64,000 nt of DNA from VRUE01 sp963720805. GTDB taxonomy: Bacteria; Actinomycetota; Thermoleophilia; Solirubrobacterales; 70-9. The position numbers and the translations under genes were made by a program. Position 1 is the stretch's first letter, and every line of letters begins with the position of its first letter. Of the stretch, positions 8,224 through 16,106 are shown one piece after another. Location: positions 62,001-126,000 of the forward strand of contig CAVRGT010000001.1 of NCBI GenBank assembly GCA_963720805.1. Reading direction: 5' to 3'. Under the pieces are notes generated by a model. That model ran no database searches. It saw only the letters and a program-made list of their open reading frames with translations, and was not told the DNA's origin.

Positions 8224-8417
8224 GGCTTCCTTCGCCGGGCGAATGCAGTGATGATACGCCCGCTGTCCTTGAGCCGGACCAGGTTTGACGGAGCCCTTTT
8301 TAGTTGGATCCAATCTTCATTTTTTTGAGGGAGATCCAGGTAGTCGCGCCGCCTCCGTCGGCATACGCATATGCAGAGGATCGGGCGCAGGGGAGAGGAG
8401 CTTGTCTTCGGCCGCAC
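8220..8417 (-). pseudogene. Possible C-terminal remnant of a DUF4258-like toxin
   Basis: The last residues, LVRLKDSGRIITAFARRRKP, look like the end of DUF4258-type proteins, which finish with an ITAF-type strand and basic residues. The rest of the frame is not recognisable and overlaps the integrase remnant on the other strand. The stop overlaps the start of the DUF2283 gene, as expected for a translationally coupled pair. The N-terminal half seems to be lost. Confidence 0.3.
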
Positions 8418-8760
8418 GGCTTCGCAGGCCTTCTACGCCTCGACCGTCGAAGGACGGGCAAAGCGCGCCTGGGTTGCGTCAACGACCACGAGCAGGAAGC
8501 CGCCGAAGCGGAGGGCCGCGAGCCGGATCTGCTTCGGCGGCTCGCGCTGCACGAGTGCCGCCACACCTTCGCCTCTTTGCTGATGGACTCGGGCGCCAAC
8601 CCCAAGGCAATTCAGAACTTTATGGCCACTCGAAAATCCAGACGACTTTCGACGTGTACGGGCACCTGCTGCCCGGCAGTCATGACGAGGTACGCGAGCG
8701 GATGGATGCTTACCTGAGTGATTCGCAGCGAATCAGGTCAGACATCTGGCTCGACGTGGA
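8371..8760 (+). pseudogene. Remnant of a tyrosine-recombinase phage/ICE integrase (C-terminal catalytic part)
   Basis: Pieces in three frames join into the end of a tyrosine integrase: GEELVFGRTASQAFY, then LALHECRHTFASLLMDSGAN with the HxxR motif, then after another slip GHSKIQTTFDVYGHLLPGS with the tyrosine nucleophile, and EVRERMDAYL. At least two frameshifts and loss of the N-terminal half make it non-functional. It marks this region as an old integrated element. Confidence 0.8.
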
Positions 8761-9144
8761 TCGTCGCGCGGCGCTCGCGACGATGGAGAATGGTGGAGCT
8801 GCGGTCGTCCCGAATCATCGTCCCGGCAGGAAGCATGCGGCCGATAACTTTGCCCTCCTCGTCTCGCTCCAGCTCGTATCCGTCGGCCACCTGTTCCTAT
8901 TCGGTCCCGATCTCTACTGCGTGGAGCGCTTGAACGTCGGCTCGCTCTTGCGAGCGCCTGGTGCCGGTGCGCCGGGCAATGATTGACATCTCTCGCACGA
9001 CGGGGTTTGAGCGAATCGCGGGGTCGGCACCCTCCTCGTACATATGGGGCGCGTTCATAGATCGCCAGGGTAGCCGCCCTATGCCCATTTCGCTCTTTGG
9101 TCCCGGTAGATGTCTCAACCGAAACGCGCAAAGCTCGGGAATAG
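8761..9144. other. Gap with no gene I can support
   Basis: On the minus strand at about 8743-8904 a frame reads VADGYELERDEEGKVIGRML, which looks protein-like but is broken upstream by a stop. The rest, to the first stop before the membrane protein at 9145, shows no family signal. I treat it as decayed accessory DNA. Confidence 0.4.
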
Positions 9145-9765
9145 AATCCGGAGAGTGGAGGTCGCCAGCTTCGATGGGGGTGGGACGCATTCGCGGCGAT
9201 TGGGACGATTGCGCTCGCACTTGGAACGTTCCTGCTTGCATTGAGTACCCGCCAAGCCGCAAAGGCATCGGCGGAGGACGTTCGTGCCCAGTGGAGACCC
9301 GTCATCGTCCCCGGCGAGAAGGTCGATGTCGAATTTGTCGATGACCTTGAGGTCATGGTCATCACCGTCCGGAATGTTGGGCGCGGAGCGGCCTACTACA
9401 TCGACGCGGCACTTGGGATAGCTGGGATTTACTGGCCTGCGCTCGATTCTGCTCCTGGGCGACCGGGGGCCGAGAACCTCGCAGTCGTTCCGGCTTCGAC
9501 CGATCTGCGCTTGTGTTTTGAATGCAACGACGGGCGCCCGGAGGAGGCAGAAGTGCTTATCGACTACACGGACCTAAATGACCGGCCCTACTCGACGCGC
9601 ATCAAGCTCGATGAGATAAACGACGAATCAGTCCTTCGCATGTCAAAGGTCGAGCTTTCCGACAATCGCGAGCGAATCCCCTGGAAGCCCTGGACATGGG
9701 AGCCCTCGACCAGGCGAGAGTGGCTTAAATCCAAAATTCGGAGAGCAAAGCGGGAAGAATCGTAA
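9145..9765 (+). CDS. Single-pass membrane protein of unknown function with damaged or unclear start
   Basis: From the TTG at 9241 the frame gives 174 residues, but the same frame stays open back to a TAG at 9142. That upstream part encodes a clear transmembrane helix (DAFAAIGTIALALGTFLLAL) directly before STRQAAKASAEDVRAQWRP. This layout is common in small anchored proteins, so the real start is probably upstream of 9180. No ATG or GTG is available there, and one indel near the G-run at 9174-9178 would connect the ATG at 9174. The soluble part is a beta-rich domain with no recognised motif. Confidence 0.55.
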   Translation, partial: NPESGGRQLRWGWDAFAAIGTIALALGTFLLALSTRQAAKASAEDVRAQWRPVIVPGEKVDVEFVDDLEVMVITVRNVGRGAAYYIDAALGIAGIYWPALDSAPGRPGAENLAVVPASTDLRLCFECNDGRPEEAEVLIDYTDLNDRPYSTRIKLDEINDESVLRMSKVELSDNRERIPWKPWTWEPSTRREWLKSKIRRAKREES

Positions 9766-9771
9766 CTTTGC

Positions 9772-10206
9772 TCAGCTTGACCTTGAAGGACCAGCCGGGA
9801 GGAGTTGGAGTGCCTCGACGTGTCGAGGACGCATCGTGCCGAAGTGGCGATGATCCAACGTGGCGAGCTTTGACTCGTCGAGGCGCTCTGTGACGGCCAG
9901 GACGGCGCAGTCAACGAAGCCGACTTCGAGGTCCGCGTAGGTGCGCATCAAGTCGGCGGCGCGGTCGTAGTCAGTCGCTATCAAATCCTCAACATCCAGC
10001 TCGTCCGTCTTGATCGTGTCGAGCAGGGCGGGGAAGGCCTCGGCTCCGAGTTCTCGACTGAGCATGTGGTCAAGCTCGACAAGGACCGGGGCGGGAACGA
10101 CGCGACGCTCTTGATGGGACTGGAACAGAGCGGCGCAACGCTCATGGTCGGCGTCGTCGGCGACCATCGCCGCGACCAGAGGGCCTGTGTCGAGGATCAG
10201 CGGAAT
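9772..10206 (-). CDS. vapC: PIN-domain ribonuclease toxin, VapC type
   Basis: VapC toxins cleave RNA with Mg2+ held by conserved acidic residues. Read from an ATT codon at 10206, the product is 144 residues and begins IPLILDTGPLVAAMVADDADHE, giving the first catalytic Asp. FVDCAVLAVTERL supplies the second cluster and TLDHRHFG the last. The first ATG (10167) would remove the LDTG motif, so I prefer the ATT, which lies just inside the vapB stop with a 10-base overlap, a typical coupled vapBC layout. Alternatively a point change has destroyed an ATG. Confidence 0.75.
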   Translation of the reverse strand: MPLILDTGPLVAAMVADDADHERCAALFQSHQERRVVPAPVLVELDHMLSRELGAEAFPALLDTIKTDELDVEDLIATDYDRAADLMRTYADLEVGFVDCAVLAVTERLDESKLATLDHRHFGTMRPRHVEALQLLPAGPSRSS

Positions 10207-10436
10207 GGCCGCGGCTCGAACTCGTCGCGGCTTGCGCGAGCACTAAGGTCGCTGTGCCCGGCTTTGAATGCGCCGATCAGCGAGAACGGGGGCTGCGGAG
10301 CTTGCTCGCCCATCTCATGTTCAAGAGCCGCGTTGACGAACTGCGGCAGGGGGACGCCGCGCTCGTCGGCAGCTTTGCGGACGCGTTTGAGCATCTCCGG
10401 ATCGAGCTTGAGCGTGTCTGACTGCGTTGCGGCCAT
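10197..10436 (-). CDS. vapB: Antitoxin partner of VapC, ribbon-helix-helix-like
   Basis: The 79-residue product has a short strand and two helices at the N-terminus (DTLKLDPEMLKRVRKAADE, then PLPQFVNAALEHEMGE), as in ribbon-helix-helix antitoxins, followed by a charged tail that would wrap the toxin. A good -10 element (TAGAAT on the minus strand, 10443-10448) lies only 6 bases before the ATG, so the transcript may be leaderless. It precedes and overlaps vapC. Confidence 0.7.
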   Translation of the reverse strand: MAATQSDTLKLDPEMLKRVRKAADERGVPLPQFVNAALEHEMGEQAPQPPFSLIGAFKAGHSDLSARASRDEFEPRPFR

Positions 10437-10516
10437 GCCCGCATTCTACCGCCGTGCTTCCCGGCGACCTGGCATCTCGGGCACTTGTTCCCGCTCCGTC
10501 GCAGATTTGGCACGGA

Positions 10517-10540
10517 ACTGGCGCATTTACTGGCGCATTG
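10517..10540. repeat. Tandem 12-base direct repeat, candidate integrase arm sites
   Basis: ACTGGCGCATTT is followed at once by ACTGGCGCATTG. The 12-base period matches the pairs at 7674 and 33424. With the integrase remnant at 8371 this could be the other flank of an old element. Confidence 0.45.
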
Positions 10541-10647
10541 GCTGTGCTCGCGGCCATCGGGGAGACGGTGGGACGACTCGTCCTGGGCTCACGTTCCGCT
10601 CACTAGAGCCCCACAACAGAAAACGCCCCGGCGGGGAGCCGAGGCGA

Positions 10648-10712
10648 GTTCTGGGGTTACTACAGGGAGGAGAGATATGTATCTCTATATATGTGGATCC
10701 GTGGGAGGTAGG
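10648..10712 (+). repeat. Intergenic element C copy 2, with a 15-codon reading frame
   Basis: It matches 4861-4915 in three blocks (TTCTGGGGTTACT, AGGGAGGAGAG, and the TCTCTAT..ATGTGG.TCCG part). Here an ATG at 10677, 3 bases past the purine block, opens a frame reading MYLYICGSVGGRWAL to a stop at 10724. The first copy encodes a similar LYVCGSAGRE without an ATG at that point. It may be a small peptide gene, a leader or a structured RNA. Confidence 0.45.
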
Positions 10713-10974
10713 TGGGCCCTTTGATGTGTCGCGGGCAGATCATCGTGGGAAGCGATGAGAGCCATATGTGCGACGCTGGACCCAGCCAAAAAGTTCTTTG
10801 CTATCTGCCCCTTATCGGTTGTCCTCTGCGAATCCTTGAACAGCATACGAACGTATGTGCGGTATGTGTGTGAGTGCGATCACAGATTTTCAGGCCAAGG
10901 CAAAGCGTGGTTAAAAACCTGTGCCCGGGCGCGATTGGCTCCCGCTTGGGCGGCCCGGCGCTACGGTTGCGGCG

Positions 10975-11766
10975 ATGAAGAAGGCGCGCATAGACGCGGT
11001 ATTGGCTGAGCGGGGGCTCTTCCCCTCGCGCACGGCCGCTGCGGGCGCGGTCCGGGCCGGCTCGGTGCGGGTGGGCCGCGACGGCCCGGTTGCCCTGCGA
11101 CCGAGCCAGCTGGTCGAGCCCGAGGCCGCTCTGATCGTCGATGAGGGTCCGCGCTACGTCTCGCGGGGAGGGATCAAGCTCGAAAACGCCCTGGACGCGC
11201 TGGGGATCGACGCCTCCGGTCGCGACTGCCTCGACGTCGGCGCCTCCACCGGTGGTTTCAGCGATTGCCTCCTGCAACGGGGCGCCACGCGGGTCGCGGC
11301 CGTTGACGTTGCCTACGGGCAGCTCGACTTGAGGCTGCGCGAGGACCCGCGCGTGTGCGTGATCGAGCGCCTCAACGCTCGCGAGCTCAAGCCGGCCGAT
11401 CTGCCCTTCGCGCCCGAACTGGCGACGATCGACGTCTCCTTCATCTCGCTGACCAAGATCCTGCCGGCAGTCGCCGGCTGCCTCGCCCTGGGTGGCGAAG
11501 TCCTGGCGATGGTCAAGCCGCAGTTCGAGCTCGGCCGCAAGCGGGTCGGCAAGGGGGTCGTGCGCGATTCCGGCGACCGGCGCGAGGCGATCCTCGCGGT
11601 CGCTCGCGCTGCCGGCGAGCTCGATCTGCCCGTACGCGGCGTCGCTTCCTCCGGCCTGCCCGGCCCCAAGGGAAATCGCGAGACCTTCGTCTGGTGCGGG
11701 GGCGAGGGAGACGAGATCTCAAACCTCGAGGCCGCAGTCTCCGCGGCGGTGGATTCGGACGCATGA
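10975..11766 (+). CDS. tlyA: TlyA family 2'-O-methyltransferase
   Basis: TlyA methylates ribose 2'-OH groups of rRNA (16S and/or 23S) with S-adenosylmethionine. The 263-residue product has an N-terminal S4 RNA-binding domain (residues 1-60: RIDAVLAERGLFPSRTAAAG), the linker motif YVSRGGIKLENAL, the SAM site DVGASTGGFSDCLLQ at residues 87-101, and VSFISLTKILP, VKPQFELGR and GPKGNRETF in the usual order. The ATG at 10975 fits the family start. Its stop overlaps the nadK start (ATGA). Confidence 0.93.
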   Translation: MKKARIDAVLAERGLFPSRTAAAGAVRAGSVRVGRDGPVALRPSQLVEPEAALIVDEGPRYVSRGGIKLENALDALGIDASGRDCLDVGASTGGFSDCLLQRGATRVAAVDVAYGQLDLRLREDPRVCVIERLNARELKPADLPFAPELATIDVSFISLTKILPAVAGCLALGGEVLAMVKPQFELGRKRVGKGVVRDSGDRREAILAVARAAGELDLPVRGVASSGLPGPKGNRETFVWCGGEGDEISNLEAAVSAAVDSDA

Positions 11767-12608
11767 AGACCGCGGCGCTGATCACCCACTCGCACCCGCC
11801 CGCCGCGACCGACGCGGTCGAGGTGGCGACGGCGGCCGCGCGCGAGGCGGGCTGGCGCCTGGTCGCCGCCGCGGCCGAGATCGAGAAGCACAGCCGCGCG
11901 GCGGAGGGTGTCGAGAGGGTCGACGCGCTGCCTGCCGATCCCGACCTCTGCCTCGTGCTCGGCGGCGACGGCTCGATCCTCTACGCGCTGCGCAGCTTCG
12001 CCGGCACGAAAGTCCCGGTCTTCGGCGTCAACTTCGGCACCGTCGGCTTCCTCGCCGCGGTCGAGCGCGACCACGCCTCCGAGGGTATCCGCCGCGCACT
12101 GGCTGGGGAGACCGAGACGATCGACCTGCCGGGGCTGGCGATCGAGATTGAAGGCGAGCAACGCTTCGCCCTCAACGACGTCAGCTTCAGCCGCCGCCCC
12201 CGCGACCGGGTCGCCGAGCTGAGCTACCGGATCGCCGGCGAGGAGGTGGGCAACGTGCGCTGCGACGGACTCGTCGCCGCCACCCCAGTCGGCTCGACCG
12301 GCTACAACCTCGCCAACCAGGGCCCAATCCTCGCCTGGGGCGTGAAGGGCTACGTGGTCAGCTACATCGCGCCGCACTCGCTCACCGCGCGGGCGCTCGT
12401 CGTCGCGCCCGGCGACGTGCTCACCGTCGGCAACGCCGCCGGCCGCGAGCCGGTCGACGTCGCGATCGATGGCGCCCAGACCACCACACTCGCCCCCGGC
12501 GCCGCTCTCGACGTCCGCTTCGCCGATTCCGTCGCCTGTCTGGCCCAACTCCCCGGCACCAGCTTCTACCACCGAATCAGAGAGAAGTTCGGCCACCTCG
12601 CCGTCTGA
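11763..12608 (+). CDS. nadK: NAD kinase
   Basis: NadK phosphorylates NAD+ to NADP+. The 281-residue product carries the signature GGDGS (residues 67-71), FGTVGFL after it, ALNDVSFSR, and the conserved TPVGSTGYNLANQGPIL in the C-terminal half. The gene overlaps tlyA by 4 bases; tlyA-nadK-recN is a conserved actinobacterial order, here interrupted by an MFS gene and a 114-base palindrome. Confidence 0.95.
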   Translation: MKTAALITHSHPPAATDAVEVATAAAREAGWRLVAAAAEIEKHSRAAEGVERVDALPADPDLCLVLGGDGSILYALRSFAGTKVPVFGVNFGTVGFLAAVERDHASEGIRRALAGETETIDLPGLAIEIEGEQRFALNDVSFSRRPRDRVAELSYRIAGEEVGNVRCDGLVAATPVGSTGYNLANQGPILAWGVKGYVVSYIAPHSLTARALVVAPGDVLTVGNAAGREPVDVAIDGAQTTTLAPGAALDVRFADSVACLAQLPGTSFYHRIREKFGHLAV

Positions 12609-12722
12609 AAGTCCGTCCCGGTAGGGCTGGAACGTCTTGCACTTTTTCGTCGTGAGCTAGCGGCGCCAGCTCTCCAACTCTCCATCGAAAAAGTTAAGTG
12701 GAAGCCCTACCGGGACGGACTT
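12609..12722. repeat. Long palindromic element, family B copy 1
   Basis: Outer 20-base arms, 12609-12628 and 12703-12722, are perfectly complementary. Inside are TCTTGCACTTTTTCG on one side, CGAAAAAGTTAAG on the other and GCGGCGCCAG in the middle. The reverse complement of 20709-20824 shows the same parts in the same order. The outermost 6-8 bases differ between copies yet pair within each copy. It begins right at the nadK stop and may act as a terminator. Confidence 0.85.
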
Positions 12723-12758
12723 CCGGGTCGAGGTGACCGGTTCTTTAGGGTTTCGCCG

Positions 12759-14288
12759 ATGGAGCGCAAGTGGTGGACCCTTCTGCTCGTCTCGATCGCG
12801 ACGTTCATGCTGCTGCTGGACGTGACGATCGTCAACGTCGCCCTGCCCGACATCCAGCGGGAACTGCATGCCAGCCTCTCCAGCCTGCAGTGGGTCGTCG
12901 ACGCCTACTCGCTGATGCTGGCCGCCTTCCTGCTCACCGCCGGTTCGCTCGGCGACCGACTCGGGCGCCGGCGGGTCTTCACGATCGGCTTCGGCATCTT
13001 CACTTTCGCCTCGTTCCTCTGCGGCATCGCCAACGACCCGACCCTGCTCAACCTCGCCCGCGGGCTGCAGGGCATCGGCGGGGCGGGGATGTTCGCCACC
13101 TCGCTGGCCTTGATCGGCCAGGAGTTCCACGGCAAGGACCGGGCGATGGCATTCGGCGTCTGGGGGGCGACGGTCGGCGGCGCGGTCGCGGTCGGGCCGC
13201 TGATCGGCGGCATCGTCACCGAGAACTTCGGCTGGGAGTGGATCTTCTTCCTCAACGTCCCGATCGGGATCACGGCGATGGTCCTGACCGAGCGTCAGAT
13301 CGTCAACGTCTTCGTCAAAGACCCGGAACCGATTGACGTACCCGGGCTCGGCACCTTCTCGCTGGCCCTGTTCCTGTTGATCTTCGGCTTGATCCGTGGC
13401 AACCCCGAGGGCTGGGGCAGCCCCCTGATCCTCGCTTGCCTGTTCGGCGCCGCGGCGCTGCTCGCGGCCTTCATCGCGATCGAGCTGCGCTCCAAATACC
13501 CGATGCTCGATCTCGCGCTCTTCCGCAAGGGCGCCTTCAACGGAGTCTCGGCCGTCGCCTTCGGCCTCTCGGCGGGGATGTTCGCGATGTTCCTCTACCT
13601 GACCATCTACATGCAGGGGGTGTTGGACTACTCGCCGCTCGAGGCGGGTCTGCGCTTCCTGCCGTTGACCGTGTTGGGCTTCATCGTCGCGCCGATCTCC
13701 GGCGCCCTCTCGAACCGGATCCCGATCCGCGTCCTGCTCGGCGTTGGGCTTGCCACGGTCGGGGTCGGCCTGTTGCTGATGCACGGCGTCACGCCCAGCT
13801 CCGGCTGGACGACGCTGCTCGCCGGCTTCCTCGTCGCCGGCATCGGCATCGGCATCACCAACCCCGGGATCGGACAGGCGGCGATCGCCGTCGTCCCGGT
13901 CGAGAAGTCCGGCATGGGGTCGGGAATCAACACCACCTTCCGCCAGGTCGGAATCGCGACTGGGGTGGCGGGACTTGGGGCGGTCTTCCAGTCCAACGTC
14001 AACTCGAAGATCTCCGAACTGCTGCCGCGCGCGCCGAGCGGGCTCGGCGAAATCATCGCCTCGGGTGGCTCACGCGCGGCCGGCGCCGTGACTCCGGCCC
14101 GGATCCGCCCCGAGGTCGTCCACGCCTCCAACGTCGCCTTCGTCGGCGCCTTCAACGAGATCATCTTGATCGCCGCGATCCTCTCCTTCGTCGGCGCCGC
14201 GCTGGGCTTCGCCCTGGTCCGTTCCAGGGACTTCGTCCAACACGTGCCGGCCGAGGATGAGACGGTGGCCGAGCCCGTCGCCGCGTAG
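12759..14288 (+). CDS. MFS multidrug efflux permease, DHA2 (EmrB/QacA) family
   Basis: The 509-residue product has about 14 hydrophobic segments and the drug:H+ antiporter-2 signatures: FMLLLDVTIVNVALPDIQ in helix 1, LGDRLGRRRVF after helix 2 (motif A), RGLQGIGGAGMFATSLALI (motif B) and GPLIGGIVTENFGWEWIFFLNVPIG (motif C). It should export lipophilic compounds using the proton gradient; substrates cannot be read. The C-terminal cytoplasmic tail is short and acidic. No adjacent TetR or MarR regulator is seen. Confidence 0.92.
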   Translation: MERKWWTLLLVSIATFMLLLDVTIVNVALPDIQRELHASLSSLQWVVDAYSLMLAAFLLTAGSLGDRLGRRRVFTIGFGIFTFASFLCGIANDPTLLNLARGLQGIGGAGMFATSLALIGQEFHGKDRAMAFGVWGATVGGAVAVGPLIGGIVTENFGWEWIFFLNVPIGITAMVLTERQIVNVFVKDPEPIDVPGLGTFSLALFLLIFGLIRGNPEGWGSPLILACLFGAAALLAAFIAIELRSKYPMLDLALFRKGAFNGVSAVAFGLSAGMFAMFLYLTIYMQGVLDYSPLEAGLRFLPLTVLGFIVAPISGALSNRIPIRVLLGVGLATVGVGLLLMHGVTPSSGWTTLLAGFLVAGIGIGITNPGIGQAAIAVVPVEKSGMGSGINTTFRQVGIATGVAGLGAVFQSNVNSKISELLPRAPSGLGEIIASGGSRAAGAVTPARIRPEVVHASNVAFVGAFNEIILIAAILSFVGAALGFALVRSRDFVQHVPAEDETVAEPVAA

Positions 14289-14325
14289 CCACAGGACCCG
14301 CCGCGCCGGGTGCTAGACAGAGACC

Positions 14326-16004
14326 ATGTTGCGGGAGCTGAGAATCGAGAACCTCCTCTTGATCGAGAAGGCGGAACTGCGGCTCGGTGAGGGGCTCAAC
14401 GCGATTACCGGTGAGACGGGAGCTGGGAAGACTGTTCTTGCGCATTCGCTGGATCTGCTTATGGGTGGAAAGGCGCGGTCGCAGATCGTGCGGCCCGGGG
14501 CGGAGGAGGCTTGGGTCGAGGGGGTCTTTGATCTGCCGCAGGGGTTGCTGGGGAGCCCGAGATGGCGGAGATCGCCGAGCGCCTGCCTGATGGGGCGGAT
14601 GAGGTGGTTCTCGGTCGGCGGGTCGGTGCAGGTGGCCGGACCAGCGCCTTTGTGGCCGGGCGGGCCGCTTCGGCTTCGGATTTGAAACTGCTCGGCGGGC
14701 GGCTGCTTGCCTTCTATGGCCAGCACGAGCACCGCAAGCTGACTATCTCCTCGGCGCAGATGGACGTGCTCGACGGCTTCGCCGGGGCGGCGCAGCTCGG
14801 GCTGCGCGAGCGTTACCGCGAGGCGCACCGGGAGTGCTTGCGGCACGCCGCCGAGCTGGCGGAGCTGCGCGAGCGAGACGGCTCGCGCGAGCGTGATCTC
14901 GACCTCTTCCGCTACGAGCTCGCCGAGATCGAGGAGGTCGCGCCGGACCCCGACGAGGAGCGGGAGCTGGGCGTCGAGCGCGAGCGCCTGCACCATGCCG
15001 AGGGGCTGCGCGAGGCGGCGGGCGGTGCGCATGCGATCGCGCTTGGCGCCGAAGAGGACGGCGGCGCGGCGGCCGCTCTAGCTCAGGCCGAGGCGCTGCT
15101 ACAGGGCGTTGCCGGCGTCGATTCCAAGCTCGATGCGCTCGCGAACCGCCTCGGCGCCCTGGCGATCGAGCTCGGGGATGTGGCCGGGGAGCTGCGCGAT
15201 TACGTCGACGGCCTCGCGGCCGATCCGGCTCGCCTGCTCACGGTCGAGGAACGGTTGGAGGCGCTCGACCGGCTGCAGCGCAAGCACGGCGGCAGCACCG
15301 AGTCGGTACTCGCTCATGCCGAGCACTGCCGGGCCGAGATCGCGCGCCTGGAGAACGCGGGCGAGCGCGGCGAGGAGGCCGAGGCGGCGCTGGCCGAGGC
15401 GGAATCGCGCCGCGCCAAGCTCGGCGAGCAGCTCGGCAAGGCCCGTGCGAAAGCGGTCGGCCCACTGCAGCGCGAGGTCGCCGCGGAGTTGGAGCGGCTG
15501 GCGATGGCGGGCGCCCGGCTCGATGTCGTGCTCGAGCCGCACTCGGAGGGATTCGGCGCCAACGGCATGGAGACGGTCGAGTTCCGCCTGGCGCCGAACC
15601 CGGGCCTTGAGCCCGCGCCGCTGCGCGACGCCGCCTCGGGGGGCGAGCTCTCGCGGGTGATGCTGGCGCTGAGCAGCCTTGCCGGCGCGGTCGGGGCGGG
15701 GACGCTGGTCTTCGACGAGATCGATGCCGGGGTCGGCGGCAAGACGGCCCGCGCGGTCGGCGAGCAGCTGCGGTCCCTCGGCAAGGAGCGCCAGGTGCTC
15801 TGCATCACCCACCTACCCCAGGTCGCCTCCTTGGCCGATACCCACTTCACCTTGGAGAAGGACGTCTCGGGCGAGCGCGCCAGCGCCGGCGTGCGCCGGC
15901 TCGACAGCGACGGCGTGGTCGAGGAGATCCGCCGCATGCTCGGCGGCGAGGACAGCGACGAGGCGGCGACGCGCCACGCCCGCGAGCTACTCGCCGCCGC
16001 GTGA
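14326..16004 (+). CDS. recN: DNA repair protein RecN, with one frameshift
   Basis: RecN is an SMC-like ATPase acting at double-strand breaks. The N-terminal frame has LRIENLLLIEKAEL and the Walker A GETGAGKT (residues 29-36). Near 14550 a base is missing from a G-run (CTGGGGAGCCC), after which the frame starting at 14562 continues with FYGQHEHRKL (Q-loop region), long coiled-coil arms, the signature ASGGELSRVMLALSS and Walker B VFDEIDAGVGGKTA. Restored, the length is about 559 residues, normal for RecN. The intact second part argues for a consensus error. Confidence 0.92.
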
Positions 16005-16005
16005 G

Positions 16006-16060
16006 CCCCTTCCGGTGCGCCTTATGCACTCCCTGAGAGCAAAAGGCGCACCGGAAGGGG
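16006..16060. repeat. Dispersed hairpin repeat, family A copy 2 (extended stem)
   Basis: This is the family A core (CCGGTGCGCCTTATGCA, then GCAAAAGGCGCACCGG) in the orientation opposite to copy 1. An extra CCCCTT/AAGGGG pair lengthens the stem. It starts 1 base after the recN stop, so it may end the recN transcript. Confidence 0.85.
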
Positions 16061-16106
16061 GATCGGCCGCCTTTTCACCGCTTGCGCGGCGGGATAACCT
16101 CTTTCG

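Larger units (their letters stand above)
10437..10974. other. 538-base gap: repeats and a regulatory-looking stretch, no gene
   Basis: The gap holds the vapB promoter, a tandem 12-base repeat at 10517-10540, a GC hairpin at about 10623-10636 (CGCCCCGGCGGGG), element C copy 2 at 10648-10712 and an AT-richer stretch before tlyA. At 10848-10861 CGAACGTATGTGCG differs at one position from the actinobacterial LexA-box pattern CGAAC-N4-GTTCG. No long frame in it looks like protein. Confidence 0.5.
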
